This document shows, piece after piece, positions 25,786 through 34,832 of a DNA stretch of 64,000 nt (the first letter of the stretch is position 1; each line of letters starts with the position of its first letter). The notes beneath the pieces are model-generated. The model was not told the DNA's origin, did not search any database, and saw only the letters and a program-made list of their open reading frames with translations. A program made the translations under genes and the position numbers. Location: contig CAZMAM010000003.1 in assembly GCA_964564305.1 (NCBI GenBank), positions 8,856 to 72,855 of the forward strand. Reading direction: 5' to 3'. The DNA comes from RGIG1959 sp964564305 (GTDB lineage Bacteria; Bacillota; Clostridia; Oscillospirales; Acutalibacteraceae).

Positions 25786-28407
25786 ATGATTTGGCATCAT
25801 GAAACATCCGAGGCGGTTATTCGCGAACTGGGTACCGATGATGAAAACGGGCTCACCGCCGAAGAGGCTGCCGCGCGTTTGGCGGAGGACGGGCATAACC
25901 GCTATTACGAAAAGAAAACCAAACCTGTTTTTCGGCAAATCGGAGAACAGCTAAAAAAGCCATCTATGTGGATTTTGGCACTGTCCGGCCTGCTTTTGCT
26001 CATATCTGCGGTGGTTGCGCTGATGAACGATCAACCCGCCAATTTTCTTTCCGCCGCAGTGGTATTGCTGCTCCCTTTTTTCGGCGCGCTGGTATGCGTA
26101 TTGATGGAGCGGCGCGCCACTTCTCATCTTCACCGTGTGTCCAATACGCAAAATAACACCGTAACCGTTTTACGGGACGGGGAATGGATATCTCTTTCGG
26201 CGGCGGATGTAGTTCGCGGAGATGTCTTGCGACTGCTGGAGGGCATGATTATTCCGGCCGATGCCCGCCTGATCGAGGCGCAGGATCTTCGCTGCGATCA
26301 ATGTGTGCTTACAGGAGAGGAAACCGAAGTTGCAAAATCCGCCGATGCCCTGTTAGAGGTTCACGTTTCTCTGTCCGAGCGGGCAAATATGGTTTACGCC
26401 GGCTGTGGGGTCAGTCACGGCTCCGGTATCGCGGTGGTCGTGGCGACCGCTCAGGCTACCGAATACGCTCTGATGCTGAACGATCAAAGCCGAGAAAATT
26501 CACCTTTGCCGGTTATCGGAAGAGATATCGCTTCTCTGGAAAAAATCATTCAGTTGCCAATAACGGTGATTGCGGCTGTTCTGGCCCTGCTTGCCGTTTT
26601 TCGTCATACAGGCAGCCTGCTTGCTTCTTTTTCCGGTATATGCGCGGTGATTGCCGCCGCCATTCCCACCGGGTTGTTAGCGGTTGCCACCATTGCCATG
26701 GCGACGGGGCTTCGGGAAATCAACGACCGCCATGCCGATGTGCGTGAGCTTTCGGTAATGGGCGCTTTGGCGAGGGTGACCGTTATCTGTGCCAATAAAA
26801 CCGGAATGCTGACCAGCGACGAGAAGCGTCCGGTTTGCGTATTTACGGGCGATCAAACCGAACTGCTTTCCCGCATTCCTTCCGATCGGGCACAGCTTCT
26901 GATTCGCCTTGCCGCTTTGTGTACCGAAAGTGATACCCGTATGGCCGGTCGGGATAACGATCTGATCGGAAATCCCACCGAGAGCGCCGTCATCGAATAT
27001 GCGCGAGATATCGGCTTGGAACGCCGTCAGTTAATGGAAGACGCTCCCCGCCTGGCGGTGCTTCCCTTCGACCGCGTACGCCGCCGCACATCGGTGGTAC
27101 ATTTGGTTTCCGGGCGAAAACTGATGATTACGATGGGTGCACCGGATGCGATATACGATATTTGCGACGGCGAATGCAACGGGGCGAAACAGGCTCAGCG
27201 CGGAATGGAAGAAGAGGCGCTGCGCGTTTTGGCGGTCGCGTACAAATATGTGGATGATCTGGCGGCGGAGCATTTTTCCGCCTCGGAAGAGCATGCCATG
27301 ACATTAGCCGGCTTAATTGCGCTTGGGGATCGCCCAAGAGAAGATTCGGCGCAGGCCATTGCCGCGTGTTCGGTCGGTGGCATCACTACCGTGATGACCA
27401 CGGGGGATTCTCCTGTCACTGCCAAAGCGGTGGGGGAGCAGCTGGGCATTTTGTGGGACGATTCCGAGATGATTACCGGCGAACAGCTGGCTTTGCTGAC
27501 GGATGACCAGTTAGAAAAAGAAATTCACCATTACCGTGTGTATGCGCAAATCGGTCAGGAAGATCGCCTTCGGGTGATTCGCGCGTGGCAAAAAACGGGA
27601 GAAACGGTTGCGGTTACCGGAAGCGGGCTGAGTGATGTTCCCGCTTTGCAGGCAGCGGACGTCGGTTGTGCCGCCGGCGCGGCCGATTGCGATATGACAC
27701 GGGACGCCTCCGATGTTGCCTTGCACGATAACCGTTTTGCTTCATTGGTCGATGTGATTCGCCAAGCGCGCGGCGTTTACGCCAACATACGCAAAGCGAC
27801 ACAGTATGCCGTAACTTGCGGTATCGCCTGTGTATTTTCCGCCCTGCTCGGGATAATCGTCCATAAAACTCTTCCGGTTTCCGCTCCGGGTATGGCGCTG
27901 TTTTGGATGGCCGAGCTTGTGCTTACGCTCGCCATCGGATTTTCTTCCCCCGACCGTCACGCTTTGGTGGAAAAGCCGCGCAAGGGACTTTCCCGCCTGA
28001 TGCCTCCGGGCGCCTGGGGAGCCGCCGTATGGCAGGGATTGCTTACGGGAATTTGCGTATTTATCGCCTTTGACATCGGACGTATGGGCGCTGGGAAAAA
28101 CGGAAGTGAACTGGAACTGTTCGGTGTGACTACGGCGTTTATCACTCTGATTCTTTCCCGCCTGTGGCTGGCTTTGTTATGCGGACATAACCGGCATGGC
28201 GTCCGTATGGTTCCGTTGATGGCGGTTGTTGTTTTTATCGTTTCCGCTCTTTGCGTGGTGATTCCGCCCGTTTCCGGCGTGATGGGGCTGACTCAGGTGC
28301 TTCCTTCCAATTGGCTGATTGCTGTTTTGCTCTCTTTGATTCCCGCTGTCGCCGCCTTTATCGCCAAGACCTTTTCCGGATTGACCCGATCGGTAAAAGA
28401 ACCGTAA
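25786..28407 (+). CDS. P-type ATPase-like protein with degenerate catalytic motifs (probable pseudoenzyme)
   Basis: The 873 residues follow a P2-type cation ATPase: N-terminal cation-ATPase domain, two helices (about 58-105), actuator domain, helices M3/M4, P and N domains, and a hydrophobic C-terminus with about six helices. The frame is intact, but key motifs are altered. The phosphorylation motif DKTGT reads NKTGM with Asn at residue 337 (codon AAT at 26794). TGDGVNDAP reads TGSGLSDVP, losing the first Asp at 613 but keeping D617. KGAPE reads MGAPD at about 450, and the M4 motif IPEGL reads IPTGL at 295. TGE is kept at 176-178 (followed by Glu, not Ser), as is MTTGDSP. Without the Asp no phosphoenzyme can form, so active transport by the usual cycle is unlikely. 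A regulatory or scaffold role is possible. The start is ATG 25786, after AAAGGGG. Confidence 0.85.
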   Translation: MIWHHETSEAVIRELGTDDENGLTAEEAAARLAEDGHNRYYEKKTKPVFRQIGEQLKKPSMWILALSGLLLLISAVVALMNDQPANFLSAAVVLLLPFFGALVCVLMERRATSHLHRVSNTQNNTVTVLRDGEWISLSAADVVRGDVLRLLEGMIIPADARLIEAQDLRCDQCVLTGEETEVAKSADALLEVHVSLSERANMVYAGCGVSHGSGIAVVVATAQATEYALMLNDQSRENSPLPVIGRDIASLEKIIQLPITVIAAVLALLAVFRHTGSLLASFSGICAVIAAAIPTGLLAVATIAMATGLREINDRHADVRELSVMGALARVTVICANKTGMLTSDEKRPVCVFTGDQTELLSRIPSDRAQLLIRLAALCTESDTRMAGRDNDLIGNPTESAVIEYARDIGLERRQLMEDAPRLAVLPFDRVRRRTSVVHLVSGRKLMITMGAPDAIYDICDGECNGAKQAQRGMEEEALRVLAVAYKYVDDLAAEHFSASEEHAMTLAGLIALGDRPREDSAQAIAACSVGGITTVMTTGDSPVTAKAVGEQLGILWDDSEMITGEQLALLTDDQLEKEIHHYRVYAQIGQEDRLRVIRAWQKTGETVAVTGSGLSDVPALQAADVGCAAGAADCDMTRDASDVALHDNRFASLVDVIRQARGVYANIRKATQYAVTCGIACVFSALLGIIVHKTLPVSAPGMALFWMAELVLTLAIGFSSPDRHALVEKPRKGLSRLMPPGAWGAAVWQGLLTGICVFIAFDIGRMGAGKNGSELELFGVTTAFITLILSRLWLALLCGHNRHGVRMVPLMAVVVFIVSALCVVIPPVSGVMGLTQVLPSNWLIAVLLSLIPAVAAFIAKTFSGLTRSVKEP

Positions 28408-28426
28408 GCAGGAGGGGAGTACCGCT

Positions 28427-29956
28427 GTGTTTGCCTGTATGAACAGTATGGGGATTCTTGGGGTCGACGGCTTTGTGGTCACGGTAGAAGCCGATCTTTC
28501 CGGCGGACTCCCCGGCTTTGATGTGGTCGGTCTTCCCGGATCTGCCGTGCGCGAATCCCGTGACCGCGTGCGAGCGGCATTGAAAAATTGCGGATTCGAG
28601 TATCCCGTTTCCCGCATTACCGTAAACTTAGCGCCAGCGGATATCCGCAAGGAAGGATCGGTTTACGATCTTCCGCTGTTGCTCGCCATTTTGCAGGCGA
28701 GTAATCAGCTGAATGTTCCCTTAGAGGATGCCGCGTTTTTGGGAGAACTTTCTCTGGGCGGAGAAGTGCGCGCCGTGCGGGGCGTGTTGCCCATGGTGAT
28801 TGCCGCCAGAGATGCCGGTCTGTCCCGCGTTTTTCTGCCGAAAGATAACGCGGCGGAGGGCGCGGTGGTTAGCGGTATAGATGTGTACGCCATCGGCAGT
28901 GTGGGCGAGTTGCTTGCCTATTTACAGGGTAATTTGGCGCTTACCCCTTGTTCTTATTCCGAATTTTCCCCGCATCAGGAGGATCCGCCGCCGGATTTTG
29001 CGGATGTGATGGGGCAATTTACCGCGCGCCGAGCCATGGAGGTAGCCGCTGCGGGAGGGCATAATCTGTTGCTGATTGGCCCGCCCGGATCCGGGAAAAG
29101 TATGCTGGCCAAGCGCCTTCCCTCTATTTTGCCGGATCTTTCTCCTCAGGAAGCATTGGAGGCCACAAAAATTCATTCCATTGCCGGCACCCTTCCCGGG
29201 GGAGTCGGGCTGTTGCGCCATCGTCCGTTTCGCGCTCCGCATCATAACATTTCCTCCGCGGGGCTCACCGGCGGAGGGTCTATTCCGCATCCGGGTGAAG
29301 TGTCGCTTGCGCATCACGGGGTTTTATTTTTGGATGAACTTCCGGAATTTTCCCGCATGGCAATGGAAAGTCTTCGGCAGCCTTTGGAAGACGGGAAAGT
29401 GACCATATCCCGGGTTCAGGCATCGCTGACTTATCCCTGCTCGTTTATGCTGGTGGCCGCCATGAATCCGTGCCCCTGCGGCTATTTTGGGCATCCGACA
29501 CGCCGATGCACCTGCACCCCCGCCGCGCAGCAAAATTACCTTTCCCGTATTTCCGGGCCATTGCTGGATCGTATCGATATTCATATGGAAGTGCCTCCCG
29601 TCGGGTATGACAAGCTCAGTGCGCCGCAAAAAGGCGAATCGTCGGCCGCCATACGCGAGCGGGTCAACCGTGCGCGAACCGTTCAGCAGAAGCGGTATGC
29701 CGGAAGCGGTATTCTCTCCAATGCCCGCATTCCTTCCGGACAACTGAAGGAGATTTGCCCCATGACAGCCGCTGCCTCCGATATGATGCGCAAGGCATTT
29801 GAGGCCATGGGTCTCTCCGCCCGCGCGTATGACCGCTTGCTCAAGGTTTCCCGAACCATAGCGGATCTGGAGGACAGCGCGGTAATTGATGCTCCGCATA
29901 TGGCGGAAGCGCTGCAATACCGCAGTTTAGACCGAAAGTATTGGCAGGGCCGGTAA
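28427..29956 (+). CDS. comM: ComM/YifB-family Mg-chelatase-like AAA+ ATPase
   Basis: A 509-residue protein of the ComM (YifB) family. The N-terminal domain is typical (VEADLSGGLPGFDVVGLPGSAVRESRDRVRAALKNCGFEYPVSRITVNLAPADIRKEG). It is followed by the AAA+ module with Walker A GPPGSGKSM, Walker B GVLFLDELPEF, and a CPCGYFGHPTRRCTCTP cysteine motif common in the family. ComM in Vibrio and relatives is a branch-migration helicase used in natural transformation. In Clostridia its role is less tested. The start is GTG 28427 after AGGAGGGG, 19 nt behind the P-type ATPase-like gene, so the two are probably co-transcribed. The length is normal. Confidence 0.9.
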   Translation: MFACMNSMGILGVDGFVVTVEADLSGGLPGFDVVGLPGSAVRESRDRVRAALKNCGFEYPVSRITVNLAPADIRKEGSVYDLPLLLAILQASNQLNVPLEDAAFLGELSLGGEVRAVRGVLPMVIAARDAGLSRVFLPKDNAAEGAVVSGIDVYAIGSVGELLAYLQGNLALTPCSYSEFSPHQEDPPPDFADVMGQFTARRAMEVAAAGGHNLLLIGPPGSGKSMLAKRLPSILPDLSPQEALEATKIHSIAGTLPGGVGLLRHRPFRAPHHNISSAGLTGGGSIPHPGEVSLAHHGVLFLDELPEFSRMAMESLRQPLEDGKVTISRVQASLTYPCSFMLVAAMNPCPCGYFGHPTRRCTCTPAAQQNYLSRISGPLLDRIDIHMEVPPVGYDKLSAPQKGESSAAIRERVNRARTVQQKRYAGSGILSNARIPSGQLKEICPMTAAASDMMRKAFEAMGLSARAYDRLLKVSRTIADLEDSAVIDAPHMAEALQYRSLDRKYWQGR

Positions 29957-30188
29957 CCCATATGGCCCAAATTGTTGTTAAACGCTCGCTTCAATGATAA
30001 ATAAGCTCTGAAAATGAGCACTGAATTTAAATATCTTTAAGGGTGCCGTTTATTATCGGTTCGGATGTTCCGAAAGCGTCTGTGATGCGGCCTTGTGATG
30101 TTGCTTATCATGTTTTTGTTGATGCGAAAGAGAATGATTTCCATATATTGCTTTTCGGGTTGAACCTATCAGAACAGGAGGAATGGCA

Positions 30189-32165
30189 ATGAAGCGGAAA
30201 TGGTCACAAAAACTGTTGGCGGTAACGGCGGCTTTGGTTTTTTGCGTTTCCGGTGCCCTATTGGTGCTTGCGGACAGCGACATTTTGCAGAGCCCCGGCA
30301 ATGTTTCGGAACGTCAGCTCGCGCCGGGCGTGAGCTACACGGAGAAAATCGGCGCTGCGTCGTCGGCGGGAAAACAAAATATCTACACCGTCACATACGA
30401 TTACACCGATCCGAATTATGATTTGGTGGTCAGCGGCCAAATCGGTTCGCGCGCCACGGTCAGCGAGATGGCGAAATCTTTAGCGGAAAATCCTCATTAT
30501 CAGGTGTTGGCGGGTGTAAACGGAGATCACTTCTCTTATGGTACGGGTATTCCGCTCGGCTTTTGCATGGACGATGGGGAAATTTTGGAAAGCCCGGTCA
30601 CCGATAAAGAGGCGGACGGATATTTTTTCCATTCCTTTGGTGTCAAGAGGGACGGAACTTCCCTTTCCGGATATAACCCGACTTTAATTGCCACGCATAA
30701 GAAAGCGGGTATGCCGGACAGCCGGCGCTGTACGATATCCCGCATCAATCGCACGCGGGAATCTTTCGCTCCGTCGGTGCTCTTTACCCCCGCTTACGGC
30801 AGTTCCACCAAAACGACCGATGGCAAGGAATTGATCATTAAGATTGTGAGCGGAAATGTCGGGCCGCAGTCCAATCCGCTTATCGGCGAAATTACCGATA
30901 TTCGCACCGAGGGCAACAGTCCCTTAGAGGCAGGAACGGTGGTGCTTTCCTGTCAGGGTTCCGCGGAACGGGATTTGGATATGTATGCGGTCGGCGACCG
31001 CATCGAGATGACGTTTACCTTTTTAGAAGAAGAATGGAATGATGTCGATTTCGCGATCGGCGGAAATTATGCGATTGTGCAAAACGGTAAAGCGGTGGAA
31101 GTCGATTATGCCCATCCGGACAATCCCGATTCGGACGGATCGCCCTTTATAGGCAGTCAGCCCCGCACCGCTATCGGCATAACTCAAGCGGGCAAAGTGG
31201 TGATTGTTGCGGTTGATGGGCGCAGATCCGATGCCATTGGGCTTTCCGCCAATGAAATGGCGCATTATATGGCGGAGGATATGCAATGCGAGAACGCCGT
31301 ACTGATGGATGGCGGCGGATCTACCGCAATCGGTGTCCTTTTCGACGGTGCATTTCAGGTGCGCAATCACCCGTCCGATAAAGAAGAACGGGCGGTCGGC
31401 AACGGCGTGTTTTTGGTCAAACGGGATACGCCCCGCCCCTCTACCGCTCCTACCGCGCCCACGAAGCCTCAGGCTCAGCAACCGCTGAATCTTTTACCGG
31501 GCAATTCGGAACAGTTTGAACAGACCAAACTGAGCGCAACTTTGCAAGCCGGTTCGATCACGTTGCATTCTACCGGCGCGGGAGCGGTTTTGAAATATCC
31601 TGTCAACTCTTTATACAGCATCAAAAAACTGCCGAATCTGTACTTTTCCCTTCAATCGGATGTCGGCGTGAATATTCGGATAAATTATGTCGGCGTGAAT
31701 CGGGGGAAAGCGGGGATCACCGATGATTGGGGCCCGGATTTTCATGTCTCAGCGGGAGGATATTTAAAGCCCGGGGTATACGATGACCGAGGTGAAAACG
31801 GCGCCGATTATACCGGTATGGTAGCTTTTACCGGAAGCGTGAGTTATAACCAGAATATTCCGCCAAGCAACCTCATTCGGGTGGAAAGCGTGGAAATTCT
31901 GTGCAGCGGCGCGGGAACCGTAACCGTCGGTGCGCTGTATATGGGTGACCTTGCGACCGATGACGTTCCGGGACCGGGGGTCACCGATATCCCGGGGGAT
32001 GTCGTTGCCGATGGGGACATCACGATGGCGGACGCTCAGAATCTTTTCCTTTCCATCACCGAGGGAAAAGCTGCTGATGCCGATTTTAATGAAGATGGGC
32101 AAACCGATATCGAGGATATTCTTTGGATTTATCTGCTGGCCAGCCGTGAGCGGGCACTGGGTTAA
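30189..32165 (+). CDS. Secreted phosphodiester glycosidase (NAGPA) domain protein with dockerin
   Basis: A 658-residue exported protein. The signal peptide spans residues 1-29 (LLAVTAALVFCVSGALLVLA). A NAGPA domain covers about 65-415, with QVLAGVNGDHFSYGTGIPLGF, PRTAIGITQAGKVVIVAVDGR and ENAVLMDGGGSTAIGV typical. A beta-rich region follows (about 440-590). The C-terminus has two EF-hand-like dockerin repeats (DGDITMADAQNLFLSI and DFNEDGQTDIEDILWIYLL, about 602-650). NAGPA-type enzymes cleave sugar phosphodiesters such as those in wall polymers or exopolysaccharides. The dockerin suggests attachment to a cohesin, and one cohesin gene is in this window at 52130. AGGAGGA at 30176-30182 is correctly spaced for ATG 30189 and too close to ATG 30183. 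Confidence 0.82.
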   Translation: MKRKWSQKLLAVTAALVFCVSGALLVLADSDILQSPGNVSERQLAPGVSYTEKIGAASSAGKQNIYTVTYDYTDPNYDLVVSGQIGSRATVSEMAKSLAENPHYQVLAGVNGDHFSYGTGIPLGFCMDDGEILESPVTDKEADGYFFHSFGVKRDGTSLSGYNPTLIATHKKAGMPDSRRCTISRINRTRESFAPSVLFTPAYGSSTKTTDGKELIIKIVSGNVGPQSNPLIGEITDIRTEGNSPLEAGTVVLSCQGSAERDLDMYAVGDRIEMTFTFLEEEWNDVDFAIGGNYAIVQNGKAVEVDYAHPDNPDSDGSPFIGSQPRTAIGITQAGKVVIVAVDGRRSDAIGLSANEMAHYMAEDMQCENAVLMDGGGSTAIGVLFDGAFQVRNHPSDKEERAVGNGVFLVKRDTPRPSTAPTAPTKPQAQQPLNLLPGNSEQFEQTKLSATLQAGSITLHSTGAGAVLKYPVNSLYSIKKLPNLYFSLQSDVGVNIRINYVGVNRGKAGITDDWGPDFHVSAGGYLKPGVYDDRGENGADYTGMVAFTGSVSYNQNIPPSNLIRVESVEILCSGAGTVTVGALYMGDLATDDVPGPGVTDIPGDVVADGDITMADAQNLFLSITEGKAADADFNEDGQTDIEDILWIYLLASRERALG

Positions 32166-32196
32166 ATCACGCACCTCCTTCGTGTGCATACAGCAA

Positions 32197-32227
32197 AAAC
32201 CGGGCAAGGAAAACCCTTGCCCGGTTT
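32197..32227. terminator. Bidirectional terminator between the NAGPA gene and tRNA-Leu
   Basis: A perfect 13-bp stem (AAACCGGGCAAGG and complement) with a 5-nt loop. On the minus strand it ends in TTTTT directly after tRNA-Leu. On the plus strand it ends in TTT after the NAGPA gene. Confidence 0.8.
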
Positions 32228-32230
32228 GGT

Positions 32231-32317
32231 TGGTGCCGCTGACCGGACTTGAACCGGTACGATGTTGCCATCGAGGGATTTTAAGTCCCTTGTGTCTGCC
32301 TATTCCACCACAGCGGC
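32231..32317 (-). tRNA. tRNA-Leu (anticodon TAA), CCA encoded
   Basis: An 87-nt class II tRNA. The acceptor strands GCCGCTG and CAGCGGC pair, and A plus CCA are encoded at the 3' end. The anticodon stem GGGACTTAAAATCCC places TAA in the loop, the T arm contains GGTTCAAGTCC, and a long variable arm lies between. It reads UUA and UUG leucine codons. A terminator follows immediately. Confidence 0.95.
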
Positions 32318-32407
32318 CGATTTCACAGTCATTATCATACCTTTTTTTCCCTCGGTTGTCAAGGGCGAAACGCCCGTTAACCGAAGAAAACTCCCCGCTT
32401 TTTGCGG

Positions 32408-32436
32408 TTGACGAACTGCGGGGAATGGAGTATAAT
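32408..32436 (+). promoter_or_regulatory. Sigma-A promoter of ilvB-ilvN-ilvC, -10 duplicated in tandem
   Basis: TTGACG (32408-32413), 17 nt, TATAAT (32431-32436) is near consensus. A 16-bp unit (32425-32440) carrying the TATAAT is repeated exactly at 32441-32456, giving a second TATAAT at 32447, and a third lies at 32468. The leader to GTG 32572 has a CAGCCG/CGGCTG hairpin followed by TTTT at 32527-32552, which might be a weak attenuator. No T-box sequence is visible. Confidence 0.8.
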
Positions 32437-32571
32437 CTTAATGGAGTATAATCTTAAGGAAATACCGTATAATGATTGTGCGTCAGATGTGTCGGTAAAT
32501 TTTTCGTCAAAAATCATAATTACGTTCAGCCGGCATTTTTGGCGGCTGTTTTGCGAAAAGAGGAACATACG

Positions 32572-34191
32572 GTGACAGGTGCTCAGGTCATGGTGCGTTG
32601 CTTGGAACGGGAACACATCCGGACGGTTTTCGGGTATCCGGGTGCGGCCATTTGCCCGTTCTACGATGCGCTGTTGGGCAGCGAGGTGCATCATGTCTTG
32701 GTGCGCACGGAACAAAACGCAGCGCATGCGGCAAGCGGTTATGCCCGTGTTACCGGTCAGGCGGGAGTTTGCGTTGCCACATCCGGACCCGGCGCGACCA
32801 ACTTATTAACGGGTATCGCCTCCGCCTATATGGATTCCATTCCGCTGGTGGTGATTACCGGTCAAGTCAGATCCGATTTAATCGGTCGCGATGTTTTTCA
32901 GGAAGCGGATATTACCGGCGCCGCCGAACCTTTTACCAAGCACAGCTACTTGGTGACCGATGCCGAAAGCCTTGCGCGTGTTTTCAAAGAGGCTTTTTTT
33001 ATTGCCTGTGCCGGAAGACCCGGCCCGGTGCTGATTGATGTACCCATGGATATTCAGCAGCGGGAGGTTACCCGGTTTGATTACGATACACCGCCGGATA
33101 TTATCGGCTACAAGCCCAGTACGCAGGGGCATCCGTTACAAATTCGCAAGGCCGTGGAAGCGTTACGGGAATCCAAACGTCCGGTTTTATGTGCCGGGGG
33201 AGGAGTTTTCTCATCTCGGGCGCAGGCGGAGCTGAAACAACTGGTAGAAACCCTTCATCTTCCCACCATTTGCACCATGATGGGAGTTGGCGCATTGCCG
33301 ACCGAACACCCTCTGAATTTAGGCATGTTGGGTTCTCACGGCTGTGTTCCGGCCAATAAGGCCATTCGGGATGCGGATTTGGTGATGCTGGCTGGCGCGA
33401 GAGTAGGGGATCGCGCCGTTGCCGCGCCCGATCAGGTGGCCAATCGCGCAAAAATTATTCATATCGACATCGACCCCGCAGAAATCGGTAAAAATATGCC
33501 GGCGCACATACCGATTGTCGGAGATTTGCGCAATGTACTTTCCGCCATCTGTGAGAAAGTGAATTTTACTGTACCGCCTCAGTGGGTGCAGGAAGTGACC
33601 GATCGCAAAAAAAGATATGCTTCCATGCCTATTGAACCGCTGAATGGATTTGTGGAGCCGAAAACTTTTTTGCGGGATTTTTCCGTGAAACTTAACGATA
33701 ATGCGGTGGTATGCGCGGACGTCGGTCAAAATCAAATTTGGTGTGCCAATTATATCCGCATTCAAAACGGAAGATTGCTGACTTCCGGCGGAATGGGCAC
33801 AATGGGTTATTCCGTTCCCTGTGCGCTCGGGGTCAAATGTGCGCAGCCGGATCGCCAGGTCATCGCCATTTGCGGGGACGGGTCTTTTCAGATGAGTATG
33901 ATGGAACTGGCCACGATTTGTCAGGAAAAAAAGAACGTCAAGATTATCGTTATGTGCAACGGCGGGCTCGGTATGGTCAGAGAACTGCAAACCAGTCTTT
34001 ACCGCGGCCGGTACAGCGGTGTGCGGTTAGAAGGCAGCCCGGATTTTACGGTGATTGCGTCGGCATACGGAATTCCTTCGCGGTTGGTACACAGTAACGC
34101 GCAGGCACTCGAAGCGGCGGATGCCATGCTTGCCGCAGACGGGCCTTATTTGCTGGAATGTGTGGTTCCGTGGGATTATCCTTCACGGTAA
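32572..34191 (+). CDS. ilvB: Acetolactate synthase, large (catalytic) subunit
   Basis: A 539-residue ThDP enzyme joining two pyruvates (or pyruvate and 2-oxobutyrate), the first common step to Val, Leu and Ile. Visible are the N-terminal ThDP glutamate region (FGYPGAAICPFYDAL, VRTEQNAAHAASGYARVTGQAGVCVATSGPGATN), the FAD/central domain, and the C-terminal ThDP motif GDGSFQMSMMELATICQEKKNVKIIVMCNGGLGM. The G-D-G-x26-N-N motif ends in CN here. The frame extends upstream to 32476, but GTG 32572 has AGAGGA 8 nt before it and aligns with normal family starts (TGAQVMVRCLE). ilvN follows after 16 nt. A typical catalytic subunit. Confidence 0.93.
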   Translation: MTGAQVMVRCLEREHIRTVFGYPGAAICPFYDALLGSEVHHVLVRTEQNAAHAASGYARVTGQAGVCVATSGPGATNLLTGIASAYMDSIPLVVITGQVRSDLIGRDVFQEADITGAAEPFTKHSYLVTDAESLARVFKEAFFIACAGRPGPVLIDVPMDIQQREVTRFDYDTPPDIIGYKPSTQGHPLQIRKAVEALRESKRPVLCAGGGVFSSRAQAELKQLVETLHLPTICTMMGVGALPTEHPLNLGMLGSHGCVPANKAIRDADLVMLAGARVGDRAVAAPDQVANRAKIIHIDIDPAEIGKNMPAHIPIVGDLRNVLSAICEKVNFTVPPQWVQEVTDRKKRYASMPIEPLNGFVEPKTFLRDFSVKLNDNAVVCADVGQNQIWCANYIRIQNGRLLTSGGMGTMGYSVPCALGVKCAQPDRQVIAICGDGSFQMSMMELATICQEKKNVKIIVMCNGGLGMVRELQTSLYRGRYSGVRLEGSPDFTVIASAYGIPSRLVHSNAQALEAADAMLAADGPYLLECVVPWDYPSR

Positions 34192-34207
34192 AGGAGGTAT
34201 CCGGGAA

Positions 34208-34705
34208 ATGAAGTACACGATGTCGGTGCTGGTTGAAAATCATCCCGGGGTTCTATCCAAAGTTTCCGGTTTGTTTTCCCGAAGGGGTTTTAATATTGAT
34301 TCTCTTGCGGTCGGCACCACGGAGGATCCTTCCGTTTCCCGTATGACCATTGTGGTGGACGGGGACGAATATGTGGTGGAACAGGTAGAAAAGCAGCTGA
34401 ATAAACTGATTCCGGTCATTAAAGTCAAAACACTCAGGGCGGGAGAAATAATTTCGCGCACGCTTTCGCTGATGAAAGTTTCGGTGACTTCCGGGCAAAG
34501 AGCGGAAATTATGCGGGTTTCGGAATTGATGGGAGCCAAAATTGTCGATGCGACCCGTTCTACGCTGACCGTTGAATTTTCGGATACCGCCGAACGAACC
34601 GAAACACTGGAAACGCTTTTGCGCCCGTATGGGATAAGAGAAATTGTGCGCACCGGAATTATCGCCATAGAAAAGGGCGCCGATTCCACGCGAAAAAAAG
34701 CGTAG
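34208..34705 (+). CDS. ilvN: Acetolactate synthase, small (regulatory) subunit
   Basis: A 165-residue protein with an N-terminal ACT domain (MKYTMSVLVENHPGVLSKVSGLFSRRGFNIDSLAVGTTEDP) and the ALS small-subunit C-terminal domain (LMKVSVTSGQRAEIMRVSELMGAKIVDATRSTLTVEFSD). It binds valine and controls the catalytic subunit encoded just upstream. ATG 34208 is preceded by AAAGGAGGT at 34191-34199, and the longer frame from 34055 overlaps ilvB and is rejected. It is followed 127 nt later by ilvC, with a strong hairpin in between. Confidence 0.95.
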   Translation: MKYTMSVLVENHPGVLSKVSGLFSRRGFNIDSLAVGTTEDPSVSRMTIVVDGDEYVVEQVEKQLNKLIPVIKVKTLRAGEIISRTLSLMKVSVTSGQRAEIMRVSELMGAKIVDATRSTLTVEFSDTAERTETLETLLRPYGIREIVRTGIIAIEKGADSTRKKA

Positions 34706-34767
34706 GACAAAGCTGTGCATCGGTTGTTTGCTTGCGGTGTTGTCCAAATAAAAATATCGTCTGTATT

Positions 34768-34788
34768 ATGTACCGCCGGGCGGTACAT
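34768..34788 (+). promoter_or_regulatory. Perfect hairpin between ilvN and ilvC
   Basis: A 9-bp stem (ATGTACCGC/GCGGTACAT) with a 3-nt loop and no T tract after it. It could be an RNA-stability or processing site that sets ilvC levels relative to ilvBN, or an operator. Confidence 0.5.
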
Positions 34789-34832
34789 ATGCATCATAAT
34801 TTTCGCTTACCGCGAAAAAGGAGGATTTGAAC

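Noticed and set aside
32440..32572. T-box or amino-acid attenuator before ilvB
   Set aside because: No AGGGTGGNACCGCG-type T-box sequence and no leader peptide rich in Leu/Val/Ile; only a weak 6-bp hairpin is present.
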